Positions 1 through 7,376 of a stretch of DNA of 64,000 bases are shown here, piece after piece. Every line of letters starts with the position of its first letter. Position 1 is the stretch's first letter. Where the stretch lies: assembly GCA_016874755.1 (NCBI GenBank), contig VGTH01000026.1:1-64000 (forward strand), written 5' to 3'. Below the pieces are notes generated by a model that saw only the letters and a list, made by a program, of their open reading frames with translations, was not told the DNA's origin and searched no databases. The DNA is from Deltaproteobacteria bacterium (GTDB lineage Bacteria > Desulfobacterota > Binatia > UBA9968). The translations under genes and the position numbers were made by a program.

Positions 1-399
1 ACGAACAGCGGCGCTGACCAGTCGCCGGGTCACCCGCTCGATTATACCGCCCCAAACTGCCGCCCAGCATCCGCGTCTACGTATGTGCCGTTGACCGTCG
101 GTGCGGAACCTTAGAGCGGAGTTATGGTCAGTCAAGTTCACTTCCAGGTTGTCCTTCTCGATGCCCGGAAGCTCGGCTTTCACGACGATATCGTCTTTCT
201 CCTCATAGAGGTCGACCGCCGGCGCGCGTAGCTCCATATCCGCCCCCTCGAACCAGCGCTCCGGCCGCCACGATCTCATCCGGCGGCCGAAGAAGTCCTC
301 CATCATTCGGTCCATATCTCTTTCCCAACGTGCCAAATCCATTGCTGGACGCCACGGTGTTACCGCCTTGTTTTCTTTTTCTTTCGCTTTGTCCGCCAT
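1..399 (-). pseudogene. Hsp20-family small heat-shock protein, 3' part replaced
   Basis: Small heat-shock proteins hold unfolding proteins in the cytoplasm through an alpha-crystallin domain. The ATG at 399 follows a strong AAAGGAGG ribosome site. Residues 1-60 look like the usual N-arm (an MDLARWERDMDRMMEDFF stretch) and residues 60-92 are the start of the alpha-crystallin domain (RAPAVDLYEEKDD, AELPGIEKDNLEV, ending NLTDH). After residue 92, near base 123, similarity stops abruptly: the expected strand with LTIKGE and the C-terminal IXI motif are missing in all frames, and the open frame runs to the window edge as arginine-rich sequence. The first half is clearly Hsp20. Whether the break is an insertion, a rearrangement or a contig misjoin cannot be told from here. 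Confidence 0.7.
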
Positions 400-623
400 T
401 GCCGGTTCCTCCTTTGTGTGAAAATTGTTTTAACTTTCCATAGACGAGAAACCGCAAGCAACGTGCCATCCCAATCGCTATGATTTTCAACGCAACACCA
501 AGCCCTCTTTGCAAAGTTGCAAAAGATCGGCGCGGGTTTTTTCAACATTGCGATTTCCGAAAGGCGCACGCGAAGAAATACTTCGGCACTGTAATTGCAC
601 AATTTTCAATGAGCGGAGGCGCT

Positions 624-1049
624 ATGAAAGCATACGCAGCAGTCGGGGCGGCCTTGCTGGTTGTTATTGCGGTCGGCGTGTCGACCGTGCAGCGGGCATG
701 GAGCCAAGAAATGGAAGTTATCGGAGCGGGTGAGCTGGAGTATCAACGCAACTGCGCCGTGTGCCACGGCATCGACGGCAAAGGGCAAGGATTGATGAAG
801 CGATTCTTGACCGTGGCGCCCACCGACCTAACGACCCTGGCGAAAAAAAACTCCGGGCGCTTTCCGTTCTGGCAAACCTATCGGATTATCGACGGCCGTG
901 AAGAAGTGCGCGGCCACGGCGCCAGAGAGATGCCGGTTTGGGGCGCGCGCTTTCGCGCCGACGCCGGCGGCGAAGACAGCCCGGCGCGGGCGCAGGCGGC
1001 GGGGCGGATTCTCAGCTTGGTTTTCTACTTACAGCACATTCAGGAGTAG
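624..1049 (+). CDS. exported monohaem cytochrome c
   Basis: A 141-residue periplasmic electron carrier. Residues 1-27 form a signal peptide (hydrophobic AAVGAALLVVIAVGV, probable cleavage near AWS-QE). The haem site is C44-A-V-C47-H48 and the likely axial methionine is M103 in REMPVWG, the pattern of small class I c-type cytochromes. The ATG at 624 is preceded by GAGCGGAGGC; a longer open frame upstream from 480 lacks coding character and would bury the signal peptide. It stands alone between a divergent heat-shock gene and a convergent peroxidase gene, so its redox partner is not evident locally. The family is secure; the exact role is not. Confidence 0.88.
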   Translation: MKAYAAVGAALLVVIAVGVSTVQRAWSQEMEVIGAGELEYQRNCAVCHGIDGKGQGLMKRFLTVAPTDLTTLAKKNSGRFPFWQTYRIIDGREEVRGHGAREMPVWGARFRADAGGEDSPARAQAAGRILSLVFYLQHIQE

Positions 1050-1070
1050 GGACACTATCGGTTGGGGAAA

Positions 1071-1163
1071 GAATCTGAGCCCTTCGACTGAGCTCAGGGC
1101 GAACGGACCGAGGGTGCAATCGTTCAGATAAATCCGTTCATGCTGAGCCCGTCGAAGCATTCT
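1071..1163. repeat. pair of inverted REP-like repeats between convergent genes
   Basis: Two copies of a short element face each other: bases 1071-1108 (CCCTTCGACTGAGCTCAGGG then CGAACGGA) and bases 1131-1163 (TCCGTTCATGCTGAGC then CCGTCGAAGCATTC). Each has an internal CTTCGAC/GAGCTCAG hairpin. A T-run follows the second copy. Related copies lie at 20951-20996 and 58472-58560. The position between two convergent 3' ends suits a bidirectional transcription stop, which is inference. Confidence 0.7.
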
Positions 1164-1174
1164 TGATTTTTTTC

Positions 1175-1735
1175 CTATTTCCTGAGGGCTTTTTCGATCT
1201 CGCTGGTGATGCGCTTGTCCTCGGGCTCCACACCGCTTTCGAACGAAGCGACCGGTTGCCCTTTACGGTCAAGTAGATACTTGTAAAAGTTCCATTGCGG
1301 CGCTTTGCCGGTCTTGGCCGCAAGCTCACGAAAGAACGGACTAGCTTTAGCTCCGACCACTGAGCTCTTGGCGAAAACCGGGAAACTGATGTTGTAATTG
1401 ACCTGGCAAAACTGCGCGATCTCTCGGTTGCTGCCAGGCTCCTGGCCGCCAAAATCGTTGGCGGGAAAACTCAGGACGACAAAACCCCTATCCCGATAAC
1501 GTCGGTAAATTTTCTCCAGGCCGTCGTACTGCGGCGTGTAGCCGCATTCGCTGGCGGTGTTGACTATCAGCACCACTTTGCCTTGAAACTGGCACAGCGA
1601 CACCGGCTCGTCCATCAGGTTGAATGCTTTGTGGTTAAGCGTCGGCGTGCACGAAGCCTCTGCCGCAAAGCTTGGCAGCGATGTTCCCAGCATGAGAACA
1701 ACGGTGCTTAACCGGACAACCGCTCGCATATGCAT
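1175..1735 (-). CDS. exported glutathione peroxidase-family peroxidase (Cys type)
   Basis: Thiol peroxidase reducing H2O2 or lipid hydroperoxides, usually with thioredoxin in bacteria. With the start at 1735 (MHMRAVV) the protein has 186 residues and a signal peptide (hydrophobic VVLMLGTSLPSFAAEA). The catalytic set is visible: C64 in NTASECGYT (cysteine in place of selenocysteine), Q99 in FPANDFGGQEPG, and W148-N149 in PQWNFYKYL. An in-frame ATG two codons later is equally possible, and the open frame extends 25 codons upstream without signal character. It is convergent with the cytochrome c gene and downstream of the glyoxalase-like gene. Periplasmic location is inferred from the signal peptide. 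Confidence 0.9.
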   Translation of the reverse strand: MHMRAVVRLSTVVLMLGTSLPSFAAEASCTPTLNHKAFNLMDEPVSLCQFQGKVVLIVNTASECGYTPQYDGLEKIYRRYRDRGFVVLSFPANDFGGQEPGSNREIAQFCQVNYNISFPVFAKSSVVGAKASPFFRELAAKTGKAPQWNFYKYLLDRKGQPVASFESGVEPEDKRITSEIEKALRK

Positions 1736-1784
1736 GAATTTTGTTCCCGTAGGGTGGGCCGTGCGCACCGATCCGAATGGTGCG

Positions 1785-2180
1785 CTACAGATACTCCGAT
1801 ACCTCGACAAGATTTCGATCCGGATCGCGAAAATAAACTGAGCTCATCTGCCCCATCGCACCGCGCCGGCCGACCGGACCGATGATAGCGACCTGCTCGG
1901 CGCGCAAATGCGCGACGATCTGGTCGAGCGGCGCGCTCGCCACCATGCAAAAATCCGCCGAGCCCAAGGTCGGCACCTGCGCCTTGTTGGCGGTGTCGGT
2001 GGCCAGAGTTTGCAGATTGATCTTGCTGTTGCCAAAACGCAGCGCGTAGCGCGGCTTGCCGTCCGACCCGGGAAACTCTTCTTTTTCGAAACCAAGCACG
2101 CGCGCGTAAAATTGCACGGTGGCGTCGATGTCCGCCACCGTGAGGACGATATGATCGAAGCGGTCGGCGAGGGGTTTCAT
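1785..2180 (-). CDS. VOC-superfamily (glyoxalase/dioxygenase fold) protein
   Basis: A 131-residue single-module protein of the vicinal oxygen chelate fold. The opening FDHIVLTVADIDATVQFY supplies the first metal-ligand histidine, and the closing YFRDPDRNLVEVSEY supplies the terminal glutamate. Such proteins act as lyases, dioxygenases or antibiotic-binding proteins, and the fold alone does not reveal the substrate. The gene lies 50 bases upstream of the glutathione peroxidase start on the same strand and may share its transcript. No signal peptide is seen, so it is cytoplasmic. Confidence 0.85.
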   Translation of the reverse strand: MKPLADRFDHIVLTVADIDATVQFYARVLGFEKEEFPGSDGKPRYALRFGNSKINLQTLATDTANKAQVPTLGSADFCMVASAPLDQIVAHLRAEQVAIIGPVGRRGAMGQMSSVYFRDPDRNLVEVSEYL

Positions 2181-2212
2181 GTCATGATCCGTTCAAACCG
2201 TTCCCCCTCGTT

Positions 2213-3262
2213 TTAGTGCGCCCGCCGCGCCGGCGGCTCTAGTCCGACAATGAAGGACGGATTGACCGTGCACATCGAATAGATCTCGTCGTCAGTGCAG
2301 CCAAAGGCCGACATGTGGCCGCGCAGCAAACGCAGCGATTCTACTGAATTCGGGAATAGCGGCTCGCCGGCATCGGACGACAATGTGCAATGCTCCGGAC
2401 CGACGGTGCGAATCGCTTTGTACATATTGCCGGGATCGATGCCGAGCAGCGGCGACAATTCATCATAGGTAAAATTCAACCACAGCCCGGCCTCACCCGC
2501 TTCTTTCATTTCGTCGATGGTCAGACTGACAAACGGGCTAAACGGGTGATCGACGACACCGCGCTTGAAGCCGATTTTTTGGCAATACTCGACCATGGCG
2601 CGAAACTCCGGTTTGGTCGGATGACCGAAAAACACCGCGACGTTGTGGTCGTGGGCAATGCGAAAGATCTCTTCGATTTCCGGCAAGAGTTTGCCTTTGT
2701 CATTGAGTAGATAGTGACCGTACTTGAGCGAGTCTTCCCATGACAGCGGGTCGGTGTGCGCTTTCGGATCGGCGTTCTTGTCCCACGCGCTCGGCTTGCC
2801 GCCGACGATGTTTAAGGTATTCGCCGACGTGTTGTTCGGCATCCACAAACCGACGCAGCCGGCTTTGATATTCTTTAGACACCAGGACGGCTCAAGCTTC
2901 GAGAGAAAACCTTGCGTCACCGAACAACCTGGCCAGACATGCACCGGTGTGTAGCCCTTCTCTCCGCACCAAGCTTCAAGCGCCTGGCGCACACCGGCCA
3001 CCGTGCCGGCGGGATTGCTGCGCCCGACGATGGTCTTGTAGAGAATGCCTTTCATGTGGCTTTTCGACGCCAGCTTGGCAACGCCGAGGGCATCCTGCTG
3101 TCCTTCGTGGGCATGGCAATGGATGTCGATGGAATCGTCGACGCCGATCACATAGTCGAGCGACGGATCGACGGGCCCCTGCTTAAAACCGCGGCGCGCC
3201 GGATAGGAAGTCACAGAACGGACGGCGCTTGGCGTGGAATAGTTCGGTCTGGTGTCGGCCAT
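2213..3262 (-). CDS. DUF6282-like metal-dependent hydrolase (amidohydrolase-type barrel)
   Basis: A 349-residue protein with a TIM-barrel metal-hydrolase layout: a DIHCHAHEGQ motif near residue 43 supplies the HxH pair, FFGHPTK and VDHPFSPF supply later histidines, and LSSDAGEP the final aspartate. This pattern fits DUF6282 proteins, relatives of amidohydrolases with no agreed substrate. The start at 3262 is set by GGAGGC seven bases before the ATG; the frame extends 12 codons further upstream but without a ribosome site. It is divergent from another amidohydrolase gene at 3504, with a long palindrome between them. Hydrolase class is fairly sure, reaction unknown. Confidence 0.75.
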   Translation of the reverse strand: MADTRPNYSTPSAVRSVTSYPARRGFKQGPVDPSLDYVIGVDDSIDIHCHAHEGQQDALGVAKLASKSHMKGILYKTIVGRSNPAGTVAGVRQALEAWCGEKGYTPVHVWPGCSVTQGFLSKLEPSWCLKNIKAGCVGLWMPNNTSANTLNIVGGKPSAWDKNADPKAHTDPLSWEDSLKYGHYLLNDKGKLLPEIEEIFRIAHDHNVAVFFGHPTKPEFRAMVEYCQKIGFKRGVVDHPFSPFVSLTIDEMKEAGEAGLWLNFTYDELSPLLGIDPGNMYKAIRTVGPEHCTLSSDAGEPLFPNSVESLRLLRGHMSAFGCTDDEIYSMCTVNPSFIVGLEPPARRAH

Positions 3263-3333
3263 GGAAAGCCTCCTGATTGGCAAATTTGATCGGACCATAG
3301 CGCGTCAGTGCGCAGCGAGCAAACGGGCAGAAG

Positions 3334-3429
3334 CTCACCACGAAAGCACGAAGGACGCGAAGTTTAGAGAAGGATTAGTTGGGTTAACTCCTTTTCCGAA
3401 CTTCGTGCCCTTCGTGCCTTCGTGGTGAG
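3334..3429. repeat. 96-bp imperfect palindrome of the CACGAAGG family
   Basis: The left arm CTCACCACGAAAGCACGAAGG and the right arm CCTTCGTGCCTTCGTGGTGAG pair over about 40 bases with a few mismatches around a short centre. Related elements occur at 18748-18881, 21905-22138 and 41527-41611. This copy sits between divergent genes, so it is not simply a terminator. Confidence 0.8.
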
Positions 3430-3503
3430 AACTTTTCTGGTGAATCTCAAGTTGACAATTTCCACTGCCAGGTGGTATCGCGGAACTCTCACAGGAGGCT
3501 TCC

Positions 3504-4601
3504 ATGTCCCAACTGCCAAGAATCATCGACGGCGACGGCCACATCTTCGAAGACGGCGATGCCATTGCCAAACATTTCCCTTACAGCTCGGTCGGTGGCC
3601 GGCTGCGCAGCGGCGTTTTTCCACTCAACAGCCACATCCAATATTCGTTGACGCGCACACCGCCCGGCGCCTTTGCCACCGATTCCGCAGGCCGTTTCAA
3701 AAACCCCGGCCCGGAGGGCTGGATGAAATTCCTCGACGAAGTGCAGATCGACAGCACTGTGCTATTCCCAACTGCCGGCCAACGCATCGGCCGCATTGTC
3801 GACCGCGACTATGCCATCGGCGCGGCGCGCGCCTACAACGACTGGCTGGCCGAAACTTACGTGCGGCGCGATGCGCGCTTCAAAGGCGTCGCGATCATAC
3901 CGATGCACGATGCCGAAGCCGCCGTTGAAGAACTGCAGCGCGCCGATACCAAACTCGGCCTGAGTGCGGTGCTCTTCCCTGCCACCGGTGTGCATTTGAA
4001 TCTCGGCGCCAAACATTACTGGCCGGTCTACGCCGAAGCGGCACGCCTGGGCTGCCCCGTCGTCGTGCATGGCGGCGGCCATTGGGACTTGGGCATGGAA
4101 ACGATGAACATCTCCACCGGCGCCAACGCCATCGGCCATCCGATGTCGCTCGCCATCGCGCTGGCGGAAATGGTGCTGAACAATTTATTCGAGCGCTTCG
4201 CCGGCCTGCGCGTCGCCTATCTCGAAGGCGGGCCGCTGTGGTTCTTGATGGCGCTCGAACGCCTGTCGCGTTCCTATGAAGCCGGCACGCCGGTCAACCC
4301 GCGCGGCGAGCTGCTGCAATTGCCCAAAGGACAAAGCGTCGCCGATTACATTCGCGGTCTGATCAAAGCCGGCCGCATGGTGATCGGCATCGAGGGCGGC
4401 GAATCGGACTTGGCCTACGCCATCAAAGTCGCCGGTGAAGAAGCGTTTATGTTCTCGTCGGATTTCCCCCACGAGGTCAACGTGCAGACCGTGACCCAAG
4501 AAATCCACGAGCTAAGTGAGCGCGAAGAAATCAGCGCCACCGCCAAGCAAGCGATCCTGCGCGGCAACGCCGCGCGGTTTTATCGGTTGGCAGCGAACTG
4601 A
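3504..4601 (+). CDS. amidohydrolase family 2 metal-dependent hydrolase or decarboxylase
   Basis: A 365-residue cytoplasmic barrel enzyme. The N-terminal IIDGDGHIFEDGD gives the metal-binding DGHxxE motif, VVHGGGHWD the middle histidine, AYLEGG the helper glutamate and FSSDFPHE near residue 315 the catalytic aspartate. This is the arrangement of the ACMS decarboxylase-like branch, whose members hydrolyse or decarboxylate aromatic and heterocyclic carboxylates. The ATG at 3504 follows ACAGGAGGC, a strong ribosome site. It is divergent from the DUF6282-like gene. Related enzymes at 6468 and 33172 show this is an expanded family here. The substrate is unknown. Confidence 0.85.
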   Translation: MSQLPRIIDGDGHIFEDGDAIAKHFPYSSVGGRLRSGVFPLNSHIQYSLTRTPPGAFATDSAGRFKNPGPEGWMKFLDEVQIDSTVLFPTAGQRIGRIVDRDYAIGAARAYNDWLAETYVRRDARFKGVAIIPMHDAEAAVEELQRADTKLGLSAVLFPATGVHLNLGAKHYWPVYAEAARLGCPVVVHGGGHWDLGMETMNISTGANAIGHPMSLAIALAEMVLNNLFERFAGLRVAYLEGGPLWFLMALERLSRSYEAGTPVNPRGELLQLPKGQSVADYIRGLIKAGRMVIGIEGGESDLAYAIKVAGEEAFMFSSDFPHEVNVQTVTQEIHELSEREEISATAKQAILRGNAARFYRLAAN

Positions 4602-4634
4602 GCCTTCTCTCGATACGAACGCCGACTTGGTAAA

Positions 4635-4676
4635 GCGCTCAATTCGCCGGTGGCGGCCCGCTGGAGTGAGTTGTTA
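4635..4676 (-). other. attC-like hairpin, third of three (weakest)
   Basis: Just downstream of the gene at 4696-4989, minus-strand TAACAACTCACTCC, then a GC-rich centre with CCGCCACCGG, then TTGAGCG forms a folded site with CTCA/TGAG arms. Placement right after a small gene resembles an integron recombination site, but a convincing terminal GTTRRRY box is not seen. Confidence 0.3.
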
Positions 4677-4695
4677 TTCAGTGCTGCTTTCACTC

Positions 4696-4989
4696 TTAAC
4701 GGCACTCATCAACCTTCACCGCACTTACGGGCTGGCTGTCGTTGGCGCGTAAACTGAAGTTCCAAACGAGTTGTGGCTGCTTAATGTCCTCACGAAGTCG
4801 AACAATAATTCCAGCCACCGTGATCTTTACACGAGCGTCTTCCACTGGAAACGGTCCACGATCGTCAACGGTCACCGAGATAGTTTGCCCGCCCGCGATC
4901 CTGAGTTGCATAGTTTTCGCGGGCTGCGCAAAAGACGTGGTGGTCAAGATCCTGCGGCGCAGAAGCATACGGTTATTAACGATGAGCAC
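4696..4989 (-). CDS. hypothetical small protein
   Basis: A 97-residue protein of unrecognised family. The start is a GTG at 4989 preceded by GACGAGGAGG at a normal distance, which supports real translation. The first 20 residues are basic and weakly hydrophobic, followed by a compact beta-rich stretch (MQLRIAGGQTISVTV, VKITVAGIIVRL) that could be a small sandwich domain. It is the last of a minus-strand run of small genes separated by hairpins (antitoxin, unknown, this gene), as in an integron cassette array. No function is proposed. Confidence 0.5.
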   Translation of the reverse strand: MLIVNNRMLLRRRILTTTSFAQPAKTMQLRIAGGQTISVTVDDRGPFPVEDARVKITVAGIIVRLREDIKQPQLVWNFSLRANDSQPVSAVKVDECR

Positions 4990-5010
4990 GAAGCCTCCTC
5001 GTCGCGACTG

Positions 5011-5070
5011 ACGTTAGGACGAGCGGCGGCACAAAGGCGAAGCCTTTGGGACGTCCGCTCGATGGTTAAG
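5011..5070 (-). other. attC-like hairpin, second of three
   Basis: Minus-strand GCTTAACC opens the site, and its TAA is the stop of the gene at 5066-5461, as is common in gene cassettes. Nested perfect 7-bp arms follow (CGAGCGG/CCGCTCG at 5020-5026 and 5055-5061, CAAAGGC/GCCTTTG inside), then CCTAACGT. The hairpin is certain. The outer boxes are not complementary as expected for attC, so the identity is tentative. Confidence 0.4.
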
Positions 5071-5461
5071 CGGCACTGTTGGAAGAAAAGTTCGACTTCC
5101 ACGCATGCACAACCTCGCTGACTTTGAACCCGTGCTGAGTCTCAGGCACTCGCCTGCTAAATGCGGCGCAGAAGACGCGCCCATTTAACGCGGTGAGTGT
5201 CGCGTGCAGGGGATCTGGCTCTCCCATCTGCACTCCGACACGGATAAGCAGCGCTTCCTCTTGCTTTGACTTCAGCAGCTGCGAAACCGGAAGCGGTGCC
5301 ATTGAGAACAGACCCACTTTGTAGAAATTCAAAGCTCGGCCATCAACCTCGCGTTGGACAAGGTTGTACTCGGCAAACTGGGCTTCCGCAACAGCGCGCA
5401 GATGCGGCGGAAGCTCTGCCACCAACAAGGCTAGCACCTGCTGTTCCCCCGCGGACAACAT
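5066..5461 (-). CDS. hypothetical protein of a possible gene cassette
   Basis: A 131-residue protein with no recognised family. The start at 5461 (MLSAGEQQV) was chosen because the upstream part of the open frame (to 5659) overlaps the antitoxin gene and the hairpin at 5523-5580 and has no protein-like character; the ribosome site is poor. The sequence has an amphipathic helical N-part (VLALLVAELPPHLRAVAEAQF) and a beta-rich middle (LLIRVGVQMG), with no signal or membrane segment. The stop codon lies in the hairpin at 5011-5070. The compact gene with a hairpin at both ends resembles a mobile cassette. Confidence 0.5.
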   Translation of the reverse strand: MLSAGEQQVLALLVAELPPHLRAVAEAQFAEYNLVQREVDGRALNFYKVGLFSMAPLPVSQLLKSKQEEALLIRVGVQMGEPDPLHATLTALNGRVFCAAFSRRVPETQHGFKVSEVVHAWKSNFSSNSAA

Positions 5462-5522
5462 CACGCCACCACGCAGCAGACGAAGCAACCATGAGCCGTA
5501 GCTTCGCTTCACGCTCCGTGCC

Positions 5523-5580
5523 GCCTCAACGTCAGAATGAGCGACGCGTCTTTCGCGCTCGCCCCATCCTTTTGTTAGGC
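5523..5580 (-). other. attC-like hairpin, first of three (best match)
   Basis: On the minus strand the site runs GCCTAAC, a 40-base imperfect stem-loop with GAGCG/CGCTC arms, then CGTTGAGGC. GCCTAAC matches the integron RYYYAAC box, and GTTGAGGC is its complement with one extra base. The size (58 bases) is typical of attC. It lies inside the last 25 codons of the antitoxin frame, right after the point where that family normally ends. Confidence 0.5.
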
Positions 5581-5837
5581 TTTTTGTCGACTCTGAACGG
5601 CTGTCGCTCATCGCCGGGTATCGGCGGAACATCTGGTACGACAGCCAATATGCGATCAAATGCCGCAGGGTCCGCCCGACGTGCTCGCTCCTCCAGGTAT
5701 TCTTCCGTTAACAGGGCGGCCATCTTCTCCGCAACAGCCGTAGAGATGAATTGGTTGATGGATATGGACTCTTTTGCAGCCAGATCGCGCACTTTATTAT
5801 GCACCGACTCTGGCAGCCGCAAACTCAACATGCTCAT
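5532..5837 (-). CDS. type II antitoxin, ribbon-helix-helix (HicB/CopG-like)
   Basis: A 101-residue DNA-binding antitoxin that would pair with the PIN toxin just upstream. The start LSLRLPESVHNKVRDLA followed by SISINQFISTAVAEKMAAL is the ribbon-helix-helix core, and EEYLEERARR with VPDVPPIPGDE is the toxin-binding tail of PIN-linked antitoxins. Family members normally end about there; here the frame continues some 23 residues into the attC-like hairpin (5523-5580), so the natural stop may have been lost. The ATG at 5837 overlaps the PIN stop (ATGA), which shows translational coupling. A GGAGGAATC ribosome site lies upstream. Confidence 0.8.
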   Translation of the reverse strand: MSMLSLRLPESVHNKVRDLAAKESISINQFISTAVAEKMAALLTEEYLEERARRADPAAFDRILAVVPDVPPIPGDERQPFRVDKKPNKRMGRARKTRRSF

Positions 5838-6153
5838 GGCGATTCCTCCAACTGTCGTAAGAATTGACCTGGTCGTAGGACCTTGACGCCAAAACGTTCC
5901 GCGCCCACAAAGTCGCGGACATTGTGCGTCATGACATATTGACAGCGAGCCGCTACGGCCACTTCGAGTACGAACTCATCGTTCGGATCACGCAGAAGCG
6001 GACGCCACAAAAAGTGAATAGCTTGGCGCTTACCGCATTAGCAGGTTCAAGGGCAATCGGCGCGTCGCCGCACAGAACAGTCCAAACCTCTACGCAGTAC
6101 TCGACCTGCCTATCGCTGAGACCAGCGCGATTGCGTCCTGCCGTGAGCATCAT
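5834..6153 (-). pseudogene. PIN-domain ribonuclease toxin, frameshifted and 5'-truncated
   Basis: The C-terminal 65 residues (bases 5834-6031) read as a PIN toxin: HFLWRPLLRDPNDEFVLEVA, then THNVRDFVGAERFGVKVL, with the conserved acidic D of RDPNDE and the NxRDF strand. Upstream, the matching part (GRNRAGLSDRQVEYCVEVW) is in another frame, with a stop between them near 6025, and no convincing N-terminal LDTNVLV segment with the first catalytic aspartate is found. The toxin therefore appears dead while the antitoxin frame is intact. The 3' end overlaps the antitoxin ATG. Confidence 0.7.
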
Positions 6154-6467
6154 CGAGAATATACCGCTTCGAACGAGTTGGAGTTTATCATAGAGGCGCC
6201 GTTTTCACAGCAGGGGATGCGAGCGTGAGAAAATCCCGCATTGAGTGAACTGATCTCGGCTACTAATTATACGAGCATGACCAAAGAGAATTTGCGCCTG
6301 AAATCAACAACCTGTCAATTCGCGCTCGCGCTCGTATACCCAATATCCGTGGCCTCGTATATTAATATACCTGCAGAGGTCCCCGTCTTTCGGGAGTCGT
6401 CAATGCGGAACGAGCGTAGCCTTCAGGCCTACTCTGATCGGGCCTGCCGGCGTAGCACTTCGTTCGC
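6154..6467. other. AT-richer spacer without a recognisable gene
   Basis: No supported gene. The stretch is visibly richer in A and T than its surroundings and holds a perfect 14-bp palindrome GTATATTAATATAC at 6357-6370. A 100-codon plus-strand open frame from 6241 has no family resemblance and runs into the antisense of the next gene, so it was not called. Confidence 0.6.
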
Positions 6468-7376
6468 TCACACAAAGCCGTGCAGCCGCGCGGGATTGTC
6501 TACTAAGATCTTTTTCAGCAACGCGGCGTCGTTGTCGACGTAGCGATACAACAATTCGACTTCTTCGGCGTCGTTCATCATGCGCTTTTTCCATTGCGGG
6601 TGGGGCCAGTCGGTGCCCCAGATGATGCGGTCCGGGGCGGCTTCGATGAACGCTTTGCCGTAGGGAATCGCATCGTCCCAGCCGGCGTCCATTTTGGAAT
6701 CGCGGTTGCCGTTGGAGATCATCACCCACCAGTTCTCGCGCTTGAGCGATTCGAGCACCCACTTGATCACCGGGCGCTCCATGCCGCCTTCGAAGCCCAC
6801 GTGGCCAAAGTGGTCCATGACCATCGGCACGTCTTTGATCGAGCGCAGGAGGGCGGAATTCTCCAACAGGTCTTCGCCGTTGACGTGGAGCCGCGCGTGC
6901 CAACCCAGCTCGCGCAGGCGCGCCATGTTGCGGCGCACCTCCGCCTCGCGCTGTTCCATGGCGAAGAAACGGACAAAGTTAAAGCGCGCGCCGCGCACGC
7001 CGGCGGCATGCAGCCGCGCCGCTTCGCTCTCAGAAACTCTATCGTCGAGAATGCCAATGGCGCGGTAGTGCGCCGGATCGTTTAGCGCTTCGAGCTCGTG
7101 CAGTAACGATCGATGGTCGCTGCCATAGATTGCGCTGTGCACGATCACACCGCGCTCGAAGCCGATCGCTTTGTGCATGCGCCGCGCTTCGGCGAATGTC
7201 GCGCTCTCGATCGGCGGATAGGGCGCATTGGCGCGCGGTGAAAATTTCACCGGATCGGCATAGATGTGAAACTGGCAATCGCAGCTTTCCGCGGGCGGCG
7301 CCGGCACCGGCATGCGCGGATTGCGATGCCATTCGTAGATTTTTTCTCCTGCGGCTGTGCGGGTAGCCATCGGCAT
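6468..7376 (-). CDS. LigI-like amidohydrolase (2-pyrone-4,6-dicarboxylate lactonase family)
   Basis: A 302-residue cytoplasmic barrel enzyme. Family landmarks in order: CDCQFHIYAD near residue 33 (metal-site strand), FERGVIVHSAIYGSDHRSLL, GVRGARFNFV near residue 128, MVMDHFGHV, IIWGTDWPHPQW near residue 255 with the catalytic aspartate, and ILVDNPARLHGF at the end. These follow the order of LigI, which opens the lactone of pyrone dicarboxylate in protocatechuate meta-cleavage. The first motif lacks the usual DTHCH histidine pair, so another carboxylic lactone or ester may be the substrate. No ring-cleavage genes are nearby. Confidence 0.8.
   Translation of the reverse strand: MPMATRTAAGEKIYEWHRNPRMPVPAPPAESCDCQFHIYADPVKFSPRANAPYPPIESATFAEARRMHKAIGFERGVIVHSAIYGSDHRSLLHELEALNDPAHYRAIGILDDRVSESEAARLHAAGVRGARFNFVRFFAMEQREAEVRRNMARLRELGWHARLHVNGEDLLENSALLRSIKDVPMVMDHFGHVGFEGGMERPVIKWVLESLKRENWWVMISNGNRDSKMDAGWDDAIPYGKAFIEAAPDRIIWGTDWPHPQWKKRMMNDAEEVELLYRYVDNDAALLKKILVDNPARLHGFV

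Noticed and set aside
4696-5461. Plus-strand open frames overlapping the small cassette-like genes
   Set aside because: They mirror the minus-strand frames, have no ribosome sites and read through the hairpins.
6241-6543. Open frame MSELISATNY.. in the AT-rich spacer
   Set aside because: Runs into the antisense of the amidohydrolase and lacks protein-like character after the first 40 codons.
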